Shown: positions 37,808 to 48,870 of the stretch, piece after piece
How the letters are laid out: each line of letters opens with the position of its first letter
Numbering within the stretch: position 1 is the first letter of the stretch
NCBI RefSeq assembly: GCF_024763615.1
Contig: NC_077223.1
Coordinates: 96,968,627 to 97,032,626, forward strand
Length of the DNA: 64,000 nucleotides
Source of the DNA: Phlebotomus papatasi
Taxonomy: Eukaryota > Arthropoda > Insecta > Diptera > Psychodidae
Direction: 5' to 3'
The notes under the pieces: model-generated
The model's database searches: none
Told to the model about the DNA's origin: nothing
What the model saw: only the letters and a program-made list of their open reading frames with translations
Made by a program: the position numbers and the translations under genes

Positions 37808-38085
37808 ACGGGCCCGAGTAAAAAATCTGAAAGCCAAAATCCCGAATTGTCAAAATACCAAAAAGCTAACATCGCAAATGGGTCAAAAGCCTGAAAACCC
37901 AAAATTTCCACTGGGCCAAAATCACAAACTTCAAAATCCCTAAATCCAAAATCCTGAATTCTTAAAAACGTCACTAACTAATCCAATATAATTTTGGCTT
38001 TCGGAATTTTTTTGCGTTTCGGGATCTCGGTTTTCAGGATTTTGATCCTTTTAGGACTTTGACGTTGTGGATTTTAGCTAACACC
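37808..38085. mobile_element. CCCGAAAG foldback element, copy 4 (decayed)
   Basis: Left units such as GAAAGCCAAAATCCCGAATT and right units such as TTTTGGCTTTCGGAA are recognisable but diverged. The conserved core is largely replaced. Confidence 0.5.
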
Positions 38086-38807
38086 TGACACCTTGCTTAA
38101 CTGGTTAAATTTCTTAAAAGTTGACTGTTTTTCTTAAATTCAGATTTTATATTATTTCGAAATGTTCTATAAAATTTGCCAAAATCACAGCAGTTGCTTA
38201 TTGTTTAGAACTTTAGGATTACAAGATACTGTGACAAATCTCTAGTCTAAAAAATCATATTAACCATTCACCATTTCCTAAAAATATCGACAAATACTGG
38301 ATAGAAAAATAACTGCGCTCTCTTTGCGTTCGAGCAGTAAAATAGTAGAAGAAATTGAAAAAAGAAGTAGAAGAAATTGCTAAGAATCTCACCTAATATT
38401 AAAAATATTGAAAAGTTAGGGTAAGATAGGGTAATTCATAACTATTTTGGAATTTTTAAGATTTTTTCACTGTTTCAGATGTTTAAAGAAAAAATGAAAA
38501 CCACGAAGAAGTATAAGACTTTGCATTCGAGAGTACTTCTTCTTTATTTTTTCTTCTTTTTGCCATCTAAAATTGTTAAGTAATCTCAATGTTACAAATT
38601 ATATATGATTCCAAATTACCCTACTTACCCTAAGACTCCTTTCAGAATAGAAAACATCTGTTGTCAAACTGAATTATTAAAAATTCACATGGTTTATAAT
38701 TTTTTTTGCAATTTTGTTAAGTAAAAACTTTAATTTTGATTAAGAAAAACAATTTAGGTCAATAATTTATTTAATTCGACAAAAATGAGTTCTTAATTAA
38801 GATTAGT
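38086..38807. other. AT-rich spacer, no gene
   Basis: A single AAGAATCTCACCTA word at 38384 resembles the end of the 1.8-kb element at 25561, without a partner. Nothing else was recognised. Confidence 0.4.
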
Positions 38808-38960
38808 GAGGGCTGCAAGAGATCAGTGGATAGACTAGTGTCTCTTTCACTGTGGGTTTTACTCCGGGTTCAAGTCTGGATAGCTGTAGATTTTCAGCAG
38901 TCGTATGAGTACTGAATTCGTTCACTAAGTAAATGAAGTCTAAAATGAAACTAAAGAAAA
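38808..38960 (+). mobile_element. tRNA-derived SINE, copy 2
   Basis: Box-A-like GATCAGTGGATAGACTAG and box-B-like GGGTTCAAGTCTGG, then AGCTGTAGATTTTCAGCAG and CGTATGAGTACTGAATTCG, in the same order as copy 1 on the other strand at 35505-35620. Confidence 0.5.
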
Positions 38961-39011
38961 CAATGCTAGTGCTAAAACTCGCATGATGATTTCTCTGTTT
39001 CAATAATTCTA

Positions 39012-39373
39012 GGGGAAACTGGGGCAAAATTAGTCAGCAAATGATTTTATTCATTACGTACAATTCACAAAAAAATGTTAGTATTAAGTTTATAAATATT
39101 TTAAAGAATAGGAAGGGGGTGTTTAAGGTAAAGTGCCCTCAAGTCGACCGGTTCCTCAATTCGACCGGTAGAGTTATTTATTCAATTTATTTATTGAATT
39201 TGACAATTTTATAGAAATTCACCATCAAACATTCAAATATTGACCACCTGTCGACTCGGGGGCACTTTACCTTATTTCGAAAAAATTATGGTTTTTCAAT
39301 ATTCCTTCTAAGGCAAACTATGTAAATATTTATAACATCACAATATCTAATGCCATATGACCCAGTCTCCTCT
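39012..39373. mobile_element. TA-flanked MITE, GGGGAAACTGGGGC ends
   Basis: The left end GGGGAAACTGGGGCAAAAT and the right end GACCCAGTCTCCTC are imperfect inverted repeats with TA outside. They match the ends of the larger element at 40203-41155. The MITE at 39124-39274 is inserted inside. Confidence 0.55.
39124..39274. mobile_element. MITE with AGGTAAAGTGCCCTC ends, copy 2
   Basis: Shorter copy (about 151 bp) of 33767-33979 with a central deletion, nested in the MITE at 39012-39373. Confidence 0.7.
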
Positions 39374-39731
39374 ATTCCGATCAAATTTTATTTTTCACTA
39401 AATAAATGTGGATTTTTTTCAAATCAAAATTTATTTTTGTTATTTGAAACACAAATAAATAAAGAAAAAAGTCACAAGTTTACAAAATTTTCAAAGTCGG
39501 TTTGTGTATGGGGATAGCTTTGTATTCAGGGAGTGACTTTACACCTTTACACGATGGACTAAAGACCATTCTTCAATGCATTTATGATTTTTAGGTCATC
39601 CTTAAATACTATAATTAAAGAAAATTTATGTCACTCGCATCTATGACAGCTTTTACTTTAAATTCCGTGTAGGAAGTTTTGAATTATTTTTTTTTATTTT
39701 TGTTTGTCCACCCTATTAACTCTTACGCACA
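39374..39731. other. AT-rich spacer, no gene
   Basis: Nothing recognised in this stretch. Confidence 0.4.
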
Positions 39732-40162
39732 GCGCACAATAACTTTTGTTTTGTAAACATGTTTTTGACATTTCTATGAGAGTGAATGAAACCTAGATCT
39801 AGTCATCTCGCTCACTCTCATAGGAAATTTTGAAAACATGTTTACAAACAAAAGTTATTGTGCGTTGTACATTATGCACAGCGCACAATAACTTTTGTTT
39901 TGTAAACATATTTTTGACATTTCAATGAGAGTGAATGAAACCTAGATCTAGTCATCTCGCTCACTCTCATAGGAAATTTTGAAAACATGTTTACAAACAA
40001 AAGTTATTGTGCGTTGTACATTATGCACAGCGCACAATAACTTTTGTTTGGAATTTTGTTTTCAAAATTTCCTATGAGAGTGAGCGAGATCACTAAATCT
40101 AGATTTCATTCACTCTCATTGAAATATCAAAACCATATTTACAAAACAAAAGTGATTATGCG
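39732..40162. repeat. Three tandem 133-bp palindromes, 149-bp period
   Basis: Units at 39732-39864, 39881-40013 and 40030-40162 each start GCGCACAATAACTTTTGTT and end with the complement. They are separated by identical 16-bp spacers (TTGTACATTATGCACA). The interiors carry the inverted pair CTATGAGAGTGA / TCACTCTCATAG. In unit 3 the interior is reversed relative to units 1 and 2. It looks like a palindromic MITE that was amplified in tandem and then flipped. Confidence 0.85.
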
Positions 40163-40202
40163 TTGTGCTTTAAATATTAAATAATAAATAGACAAATATA
40201 TA

Positions 40203-41155
40203 GGGGAGACTGGGGCACATGTAACCATTTTCGATAGATGCGAATTTGAGGTGATTTTCCAAGGACACCGTGATTTTTTGGAAAATATTTCTTAGCTCAT
40301 GTTTTAACCTTGGGTATAGGCAATTCGTCGAGGGTAATGCGGATGCTGGAAAACAATTGAGTTTTCCATAAAAATAAAATTTGTGTCCCTGTGCATTTTT
40401 CTCTTTTCACAAAATACCTGGGGTAGAAGTAACCACTTTCTGGGGAGGATGTAAACACCTTTTTTCCCACCCTTGAAATTAACTTTGCACCACTCTCGAT
40501 TATTTTAATTACTTAAGAGATATATAAAGACTGTATATTTTTCAAAAAATCACAACACTTTTTACAAAGAATAATTAAAATAGCAAAAAAACTAAAATCA
40601 TGCATATCAAAGACATTTTTCAATGGATATTCCCCATATTTTGGCATCATGTGACTTTTTATTGAACACAGCGCCACCAATTTTTTTCGTAATCTATGAA
40701 TTATAGATATTTCGCATGAAGGTCAATTTCCCGCTCTTTTACCTACTCATTTTGTGAAAGTCAAGTTGCCTGTTTACATCTACCCCAAATGCTGTTTTCT
40801 GACCAATTATTAATTCTTTTGAAAAAATGAGAATCTCAATTTGTCTAGTAAATCCATAAATATAATCCTAAAAGATGTAGGAAAGAACTGGTATTGCTAC
40901 ATTTCGATTATTTTACACAGTTTTTAATTTCCAGGTGGAAATCCAAATGACCAAAATAATCGAAATATCAACATTTTCGGGAAAAATAATTTTTATTTTT
41001 AAAGTATTAGGATTTTATTGACCAATTCTTCTGTGGACATACATCCCCATGGTATCTATGAATGCTTATGGGTTTTATCCTCTGGAGTCTTAAAATTAAT
41101 GAAAAAAATCACAGTGTTTACAACTACCCCAGATTACTACTGCCCCAGTTCCCCC
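40203..41155. mobile_element. TA-flanked MITE, GGGGAGACTGGGGCA ends
   Basis: About 953 bp, TA on both sides, termini GGGGAGACTGGGGCACAT and TACTGCCCCAGTTCCCCC. Subterminal CTGGGGTAG and GTAACCACTTT words are repeated in inverted form. Non-coding. Confidence 0.7.
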
Positions 41156-42097
41156 TATACAGAAAAAATAAAGATAATTTTAAGCCAATAGATTGAAAAT
41201 CAGGAACAGTTAAACATGGAAATGGACTTGGCTCCTCCAAAACATCGCCTTTAGGAGTGGTAAAGAGTAAGGGGCCAAAGGTAATTTCCGTGTTTTACAG
41301 TTTTTGACAAACTCTTTATTAAATTTATTATTTTCAGCAGCATATAAAAAAAGAGAGGCAAAAGTATGTTCATTTATGTTTGATATTACAAATTTCAATT
41401 CTTCTATATTCGTTATGTTGTTTACTATTTAAATTATAACAGTTTTCTTTTGAAAATGTATCGCGTTAGCGATATATCGATTCATTATCCAAACTCCCCT
41501 ACTATTCAAACCATCTTCTTCAGAAAAAAAATTTCACTTCACTGCTATAATAATATATTCAGAGAGGGTGAATAGGCACCCCTTGTACCGATTCGCACGT
41601 ATCCCAATTTATCCGAGGGGTTGTACAATTTGGTCATAATCTCATTCACTCAAAAAAAGAGGGTGCTGCAAACCTATGGGTTTCTTTCTGTGGACAACTT
41701 TAACAATCTGTTCACACGAAATAACCAGTTTTTTTCTAAGAACAGAACAACTGTTCGGAATGGTACAAAGTTCTTCTGCTTTTGCTATCTCTATGAGCTT
41801 CTACAAGAAATATTACGAGCTTTTTGGGACTTTTAGTAAAACAAGATAGCAAGAAAATTGATTAAGACATGCAAGCATATAAAGGTTGTTGAACATGAAA
41901 ATTCTGGAGGTCAACCTGGGTTTGTGTTAGAGTTTCGCAAGACATGTTTTTCCGCCAAGATAGTCATCTGTATTTCCGATGCGTATGGGAAATTCGATGG
42001 AAAACCTTCAGCTTTAATTGATATTCGGTGGCAAAGATAGAGACCATTTGTCTTTGTTATCACTGCGATAGGGACTTATCAGTTCCTTTGGCCCCAC
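41156..42097. other. Upstream region of the protease gene
   Basis: AT-rich DNA with no repeat recognised. The 200 bp before the TATA box are the likely proximal promoter; no binding site is assigned. Confidence 0.4.
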
Positions 42098-42104
42098 TAT
42101 AAAG
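42098..42104 (+). promoter_or_regulatory. TATA box of the serine protease gene
   Basis: TATAAAG lies 65 bp before the start codon. A start site about 30 bp downstream would give a 5' leader of roughly 40 nt, usual for insect digestive or secreted protease genes. Confidence 0.65.
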
Positions 42105-42168
42105 GCTCTTGCACTCCAAATGGGAGCCTTTAGTGTGTTCAAATTTGTGGTCTTACCGAGATTTTTCG

Positions 42169-45100
42169 ATGCGTCCCCTATTTCTCGTTGTCATATTCAT
42201 TGGTTTTGGACTAGGTGATAGCGCAAAGTTTACTCAATCGGATTATAAAGTGCTAAGTCTCTGTTTGTCTCTTCCAGGGGCTCCTCCATCCATCGAGAAC
42301 TATGTAGTAAATGGATCAGATGCACTCGCTGCGGAATTTCCTTACATGGTATGTCACTCATTTGTTATTCCTTGACTTTTTCCAGGAAAATCACCCTCCC
42401 AGGACTAGGGACAAAACTTTCTCGGCGATTTCTTTACCGCAACTCAGAAATAATTCATACTTCATTTGTGAGTCAAAATGTGTGAGGCAAATTAAAACTT
42501 TTCTCTGGCAAATGTGAAAGTTTCCAAGTCACCAATGCGGCTATCGTTTTGGCGCTAATTGAACTAATTGCCTCAATTCCCGGGTCTTGTTGCGACTAAC
42601 AGATAAGACCCTATCTCTGCGGAAAGATATGGGTATCGTTGTGATTTCTGACGTTTCCATTTATTATTTCAAAGGAAGTTTCAAATGAAGTACTCCAAGA
42701 AGTTCATCTTGGAATATTCAAAAAAAAGCATAATACATAAATAAACTTTTATTTAATAATAATCGTTTTGACTTAATAAGATGAGAGTTTAACATTTTGG
42801 AATATACAAAAGTTTTCAGATATTACGAATACGAATTAAAATTCCAGATTGATTTTATATTTGAATTTCAAATTAAAGAGCAGAGAAAGTAAATTGTGAT
42901 GATTTTTCTTTTAAAATTTTCGATTATAATCCACGTCCGTAAACGGGAAAAGAAAGTTGGTACATTTCCTTTCTTCTTTTTATTCAAATTGTGATCTTGA
43001 AACAATTTTTCTCATAAGCATAAAATGATCAGACTTATTTTAGTTTTTCTCTTACAAATTATGGAGTTTAGTTTACGATGTAATATACATATTACTATTT
43101 TTATTATGCATTATCTCCTTCTCAACGATATAAAATATTATACGATTATATAGTAAGGTGGGGTAACTGGATCGTTTTCCGAGGAGTGCTACTTAAACGC
43201 TCGTTTTTGGACTGATGAAATTCTTTTTTACAAGGGTTGGCACTCCTTGTACATCGTCGGGCAGTGCGATCCTGGGTCGTCGTGTAGCTTTATGCCCTAG
43301 ACACACTTACGACTTAAGCCGAGAGACGACTTAGTGGAAAATTATGGAAATGTAGTTTAACTATTATTTTTAACATAATTACGTTAAGCCGTCTTTCGGC
43401 TAATCCTCATGTCTGTCAAGGCCCTTATATTCTTTGATTTTGTTTCCTTTTGTCATAATGTACAAGAGTAAAGAATTCTGGCTCTAAAGTTAACGGCCGG
43501 TTACCATGTTACGCCAAGTTAGTAACCATATCTGAATAGCTTTTGGAGCTGTCCGTTATCAAGGAAAGTGCTAGATCTTCTGCACGCCATCTTTTTGCAA
43601 CAACTTAACCATTGCCATAAATCCTTATCTACTGAAATCTAAGAAATATAGTTCAGAATGCCAAGACGAGGTCCCATCTTCCGTCAGTCTCTTATTGAAA
43701 ACTTCTGAATGGAATCCAGGGCTCACCGTGTAGTGTAGAGGTGTAAGTAGGAAATGGGATAGAATTAACAAATGTTCTTCTAAACCCTTAAAGCCCCTTG
43801 AATGCTTGGTTAATTTGAGGAGAAATACACAATTCAATTGGTCATAAGCAGGTCTTAAGTCTTACAGAATGTACCCAGGAAGAAACAGGGAAGAAGTCTC
43901 CGCCCGATGATGAAGAAAATAATACATTAACATTATTCTTTTAATATACTTGGATTATACCTCAAGGTTTCCCTGAGAACCCGATCAGGATCACACACAT
44001 GTGGTGCCACTATTATTGACTCCCGATGGCTCCTCACAGCTGCCCACTGCTTCCTGACGCGTAATCCCGATGACTACACTGTCCAGTACGGAACTCATGT
44101 GATCTCCAAGGATGGTGACTCGATCATGAAGATCCGTCGGATTATCTGTCACGAAGGCTATGATGACAACAACCAGTTCATCCACGATATTGCTCTCATT
44201 GAGCTGGAACAGCCACTTGAATTCGATGCTTTTGTAGAAGCTGTACGACTCCCCCAAGCCTTTTCCTACACTCATGGTGGACTCGAGGCTCAGCTGGTGG
44301 GATGGGGTATGAATGCGGTGAGTGTGAAATTTCAGCTCCATCCAATCACTTCTTGAGCAATTCACAATGACCCTCTCCAAACTACCACAGACGGTCGGTG
44401 GAGTCATACAAACCCATTTGCAGAAGGTGGACTTAGAGACGATGACCGATGACGAATGCAGAAAGCTCCACTTTGACAAGATTCACACCACAAATATCTG
44501 TGCAGGCGTAAAAGGGGGTGGCAAAGGCCAGTGTACCGTGAGTACTCCAATTGATTTATGGTCCATTGGCATAGTCCCCTACTCCATGTATACCATGGAA
44601 ATAGCATTCAATTCTGAGATTCACCGGGAGTCATTAATAAGTGGTTGAGAGGATATTAAAGAATCATAAATTAATGTTTGTGTACTCAAGAATTCGGTTT
44701 TGATTAAATCTGTTGAAATCGTTTGAAATACTAAAAACCACTGTGTAAAAGCCATTTAAATTTGGTATAACTAGTAGAATAATAAGTACTAGAATAATAT
44801 TAATTAGGTGATTAGATGCTTCATTGTAGAAATGGGCCCAGAAAGCTTATAACCCCCATAACTCAACTAGAATTGAATAGATAAACTCGTGAAAGAGTTA
44901 GTCGTGAATTTGGTACCAAAATAACTCTTCATTCTATAGTATATCTGATCCGATGCTTTGTCGTATTGCTAATTCAAAGCAAAAGAAAAGAATATTAATT
45001 CAGGTAAAAAAAAACCGAGATAGATCTCTTCGTGATTTATTTTTTCGCATGGCCTCATGGTGCTTATTGGTCCACTAGTAATTGAAGTGATTCATAAAGC

Positions 45101-47009
45101 ATAGAGGCATTTTAAAATTAAAAATTGGTAAAGAAATGATCATTCCAGAGAGTTCTAGCATAAGTTACAAGTATAGGGAAATACAAAAAAAAAAAAAATA
45201 AATTCGAGAAAGTTAAGCTATTTACGGATATATAGGGTGTCCCATAAATTACGCAAGATTTAAATTTAATTAAATACACTTTTTTCTCAATTACGTTTTT
45301 TCTAAATTGGAAAACAAAGTACATAAGACAGAGTTTATGTATTAAATATCGCATCCAGTAATTAACCTTCATGGCTTTGCTGGCATATGAATCCTTTCGT
45401 CTAAGGTTTTTATTATCTTTTTGGACAAATGTGGCTAAATTTCGATAATTCATGGTTAAAAGTCCTTTTTTAATGCACACAGATGGATGTATGTCTGTTG
45501 AATTAGGTTTGTGACTTCGAATAACCGAATAAAAAAAATGTAATGGTCTAAAATTACATGATCTAATGGACCAATTCGGATCACCAATAGAGAAAATCAC
45601 AATCATGAAATGTCTTATGCAGGAATTGCATTATTTCTTAGGCTATATGACATGTCACACTATCCTGCTAAATCCACATGTCCTCAGTATTAATGAATTC
45701 ATAATTAAATAATTATTAATGAACAAATCCCTCGATGTAGGCTTCATAAACTCGGTTATCATGTTGCGATATCGAGCGTCAGTAACAGTAACGCTTAATC
45801 AGCTTTATTTTCGGATAATATACTGATACGATATTATTAATCATTTTTAGCCGTATTTAGCCCGCAAAATTAATTCAGTTCTGTGAATTTTTAAATTAGA
45901 CTCTTCATAGTTGACGAAGTTAAGTCAATTTTCTGACCAATTCTCGAACCAAATTATTTAATTATTTTTTAAATATTTTTTTAAGAACAAAAAAGCGTTG
46001 GTCTGTCATTTAGTGATGGATTTTTAATAACCCTAATCTATAAACTGTCACGTAGTATTTTTATTATTCGTTGGGGACCTTTATTTCAGAAATGCCGCTC
46101 AATTTAAATCTTGCGTGATTTCTGGGACACCCTATATAACCGATTTCTTGCTGATTTCAAGACCTTTCCAAGAAATCCAAATTTAACCAAATCGGATGAA
46201 AAATAGGCTTTCTAGATTGGATAAACTATGACCTTAAAAAATTCAAAATGGCGATTTTTTTAGGTCATAGGTATGTTTGGACGAAATGTTCACGTGGACT
46301 ACCTTCAAAATATATATCTAAAAATAAAACAAATCATAATATGAAAATAAATGTTTTGTTAAACGGACAAATGAATCTTGTACAAATTTTGCCAAAAGAG
46401 TGTTATTTACCAGTTTGACAAAACCTTTTCTTACATTTACATTATGAGAAAACAGTGAAAACACTTTTTTTGACAAACTTTCAACAAGATCCAGTTGTTC
46501 GCTGATTTGGCAAAGTTTTCCATATTTTGTATAGCAGAATATTCTTTTCACAAACTTTTCATGTTAATTTGACAAGACATCCTTTTCAGAGTAGGAACCG
46601 TTTTCGAAATAAATCAAAAAACATGATTTTGGAGGGAATGTAGGGGGTGGGGGGGAATAAAAAATCATAATAATGATACTTGGGCCGACTTATGGAAGGG
46701 GGGTTCCCCGAAGACCGTAAGTTCGTATCTCTTACCGTTTAATCCGAACTTTAAATTTAAACCGAAGTTCCTCATGAGTTTTTCCTCAATGGCTTATGCG
46801 ATAATTTATATATTGGTTTGTCCTAAATTTACAATTTCTTTCAGGGTGATTCTGGCGGTCCTCTCCTCCTCAATGGCATTCAAGTCGGAATTGTGTCCTG
46901 GAGCGTTAAGCCATGCACCATTGCGCCCTATCCGGGAGTTTTCACTGAAGTTGCTTACTACATTGACTGGATACGTCAGCATAGTTGTCTAACGTTGGAC
47001 GGAAATTAG
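42169..47009 (+). CDS. Secreted S1 (chymotrypsin-fold) serine protease
   Basis: Five coding exons with GT-AG borders: 42169-42214, 42278-42348, 43967-44317, 44391-44537 and 46845-47009, giving 259 residues, a usual length for the family. Residues 1-16 form a hydrophobic signal peptide. The mature protease should begin at VVNG (25-28), preceded by Tyr24 where most relatives have Arg or Lys. The catalytic triad is His66 (TAAHC), Asp113 (DIAL) and Ser208 (GDSGG). Cysteine pairs expected from the fold are 51-67, 179-193 and 204-229; Cys100 and Cys253 are extra. Gly202 occupies the position of trypsin Asp189, so trypsin-like cleavage after Lys/Arg is unlikely; a chymotrypsin- or elastase-like preference is inferred. 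Position 216 is Ser225 instead of Gly. Intron 1 (63 bp) is in frame without a stop. The first ATTAAA after the stop is at 47285. Role (digestive, salivary or immune) is not determined. Confidence 0.92.
43293..43427. mobile_element. MITE in protease intron 2
   Basis: Inverted ends GCCCTAGACACACTTACG and CATGTCTGTCAAGGGC-like, with subterminal CTTAAGCCGAGAGACG against CGTCTTTCGGCTAA. It is related to the split element at 1136-1797. Confidence 0.5.
45235..46132 (-). mobile_element. Decayed mariner-type transposon in protease intron 4
   Basis: About 898 bp flanked by TA. The termini GGGTGTCCCATAAATTACGC and GCGTGATTTCTGGGACACCC are inverted repeats, extended by AAGATTTAAATT. TA flanks and a GGGTGTCCCA end fit the Tc1/mariner group. 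It is shorter than a full mariner of about 1.3 kb and carries only a transposase remnant. Confidence 0.7.
45330..45588 (-). pseudogene. Mariner-type transposase C-terminal relic
   Basis: On the minus strand the frame reads GDPNW, then RSCNFRPLHFF, which resembles the RSCDLTPLDFF block near the last catalytic acid of mariner-like transposases. Here the acid before FF is replaced by His. A typical C-terminal stretch (MNYRNLATF, LRRK) follows. The N-terminal two thirds are missing and no upstream start is in frame, so it cannot make an active enzyme. Confidence 0.5.
46600..46745. repeat. Dispersed repeat, AACATGATTTTGGAGG
   Basis: Third member of the family at 29505 and 35755: TTTCGAAATAAATC, TGATTTTGGAGGG, a G-rich run, GCCGACTTATGGAAGG and TCTTACCGTTTAATCC. 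It lies in protease intron 4. Confidence 0.45.
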
Positions 47010-48151
47010 CTCATGATACTCTCAACAAGATGCTTTGCCATCGAATCAAAGACTCAATTAGTTTTCAGAACTCACCTCCCTCAATTGCTGCTCACACCAA
47101 ATCCAAATAGAATTAGATCGAGATGTGTTTGTATGACGATGAAGAAGAGAACAAAAAAAAAAACAAAACGAGAAAATATCTATCCAAGTGATTTTTCCAA
47201 ATGTCTTCAGTACTATTTTGATCCAGAAAGCCCACAATTGCTTCCTTCCAAAATGTGATGGAATTCTCGAAGCTTCATCTGAGCATTAAATTGCATTTCT
47301 CCTACACATTCATGGGAAGAATTTTCTCCTTTGATTCAATGCTAAGGGAAATCGATGTCACGTCCTCAGTTTCACACACTGGGAAGAGCTTATAGCTGGG
47401 AGCATGTTTGCAATATAAATTGCAGCTTTCACTGTCTTTCCAAACCCTCGCATGGACTTTGGAGAGATTCAAGCTCTATTTGGCATAAATAACTCAATGC
47501 TGTGAACACATATGAACTATATTGTCCTGTCCTTTTCAAAATCAATCCCCATTCATCGAGTGCGTGAGATAATTGAGGTGGAAGAAAAGCTTTCAAAGCT
47601 CCACAACTTTTTGCTTTATTTGTAACAGTAAGAATGCAACCGATTGAGCTACGAAAGATTTGGAAAGGTGAGTGAGTACCTACTTTTGTAAAACTATTGT
47701 CATTCCATGATTTTTTTAAAATGTTTTTTTAAAATAAAACTTTAACGATTTGCAGGATTACAAAAAAGCGCTTAAGATGCTTATGAAAAATTAAAATTTA
47801 GAGAATAATAAAGAATTGATGTACAAACAATATTAAAATATAAAATAAAGTTTTATTTATTTATTTATATACGCATTTAGAAGTACTGATTCTGAAACAG
47901 TGCAATCTAAAAAGATATCTTTTTACCAATCACAATAAAGTTTTTATCATTTAAAGTCAAGTTCACTGGCTTTAAAATTGATTTTCAGTAATATTCTTAT
48001 TTATATTCTTTTAAATTTAAATTAATGCCAATGGAATTGTTATCGTTTATAATACTTTGTTTCGAAAAACAATATAAGGCAGAGCTTCTTCTCGGGAGTT
48101 CAAGCAGCTCGCAAAGCCTGAGACGCTGTGCCATCTCTTTTTGATCTATTA
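47010..48151. other. 3' flank of the protease gene
   Basis: Holds the 3' untranslated region, with a candidate ATTAAA signal at 47285-47290, then single-copy-looking DNA. No further gene recognised. Confidence 0.4.
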
Positions 48152-48490
48152 CAGTAGACTCTCTCAAATTCGGGCATATGGGACCGAAATGTCAGCCGAA
48201 TTAGACAGAAATTCGGGCGACACACTTTTTGAAATGCAACGATTTTTATTAATCTGCATATACATATTGAGTTTACATACTCGTATTAATTGTAAATTTC
48301 ATAAAAATTCCATAATAATGCAAAATCACATTAAAACTGAGACAAACCATGCCAAATTTGAGCATATTTGATTCATTTGATAATCATAATCAAACTTGAA
48401 AAATGACAACAAACTTTTTTCAAATGTAACCGCTGCCCGAATTAAAAAGTAGCCCGATCTTAAAAGAGCCGAATTTGCGAGAGTCTACTG
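48152..48490. mobile_element. pogo-like TA-flanked MITE
   Basis: 339 bp with TA on both sides; termini CAGTAGACTCTCTCAAATTC and GAATTTGCGAGAGTCTACTG. Subterminal TCGGGC words are inverted. A CAGTAGACTCTC end with TA duplication fits pogo-like elements. No transposase. Confidence 0.7.
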
Positions 48491-48499
48491 TACCTAGAA

Positions 48500-48628
48500 C
48501 AGAGGTGTGCAAGAACCGTTGAAACCAAATAAACGTCAAAATAAGTTTGCCCTGGTGGCCGTTTTGACCATTGACGTACATGTTTCATTTGACGTTTATT
48601 CGGTTTCAACGGTTCTTGCACGCCTCTG
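48500..48628. mobile_element. hAT-type palindromic MITE, copy 1
   Basis: 129 bp that fold into one hairpin: ends CAGAGGTGTGCAAGAACCG and CGGTTCTTGCACGCCTCTG. A perfect 8-bp duplication ACCTAGAA flanks it (48492-48499 and 48629-48636), the size made by hAT transposases. Confidence 0.85.
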
Positions 48629-48742
48629 ACCTAGAAGCTTATTTATGGGAAATAATTATTTTGAAATCTTAAAAACACATAAACTATTAATTGGGCCTAG
48701 ATTCGATAAATTATACAAATGTCCAGAAAGGTGATTCTACAT

Positions 48743-48870
48743 CAGAGGCGTGAAAGAACCGTTGAAACCGAAATAACGTCAAATGAAACACGTACGTCAA
48801 TGGTCAAAACGCTACCAAAACAAACTTTTTTTGACGTTTATTCGGTTTCAACGGTTCTTCCACACCTCTG
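48743..48870. mobile_element. hAT-type palindromic MITE, copy 2
   Basis: Ends CAGAGGCGTGAAAGAACCG and CGGTTCTTCCACACCTCTG. A perfect 8-bp duplication TTCTACAT flanks it (48735-48742 and 48871-48878). The interior is inverted relative to copy 1. Confidence 0.85.

Noticed and set aside
42169..42348. Single-exon reading of the protease start, without intron 1
   Set aside because: It is possible because the 63-bp segment is in frame, but strong splice signals and a normal propeptide length favour the spliced form. Retained as a finding.
43991..44479. 162-codon minus-strand frame opposite the protease exons
   Set aside because: Shadow of the plus-strand coding exons; it crosses intron 3 and has no recognisable domain.
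44367..44648. 93-codon frame over protease exon 4, considered as a separate gene
   Set aside because: It runs past a good donor (GTGAGT at 44538) into intron 4 and lacks the catalytic Ser; it is exon 4 plus intron.
45118..45606. 162-codon minus-strand frame, considered as a host gene
   Set aside because: It spans the TIR of the mariner-type element, and only its N-terminal part resembles a transposase end; the remainder is chance read-through.
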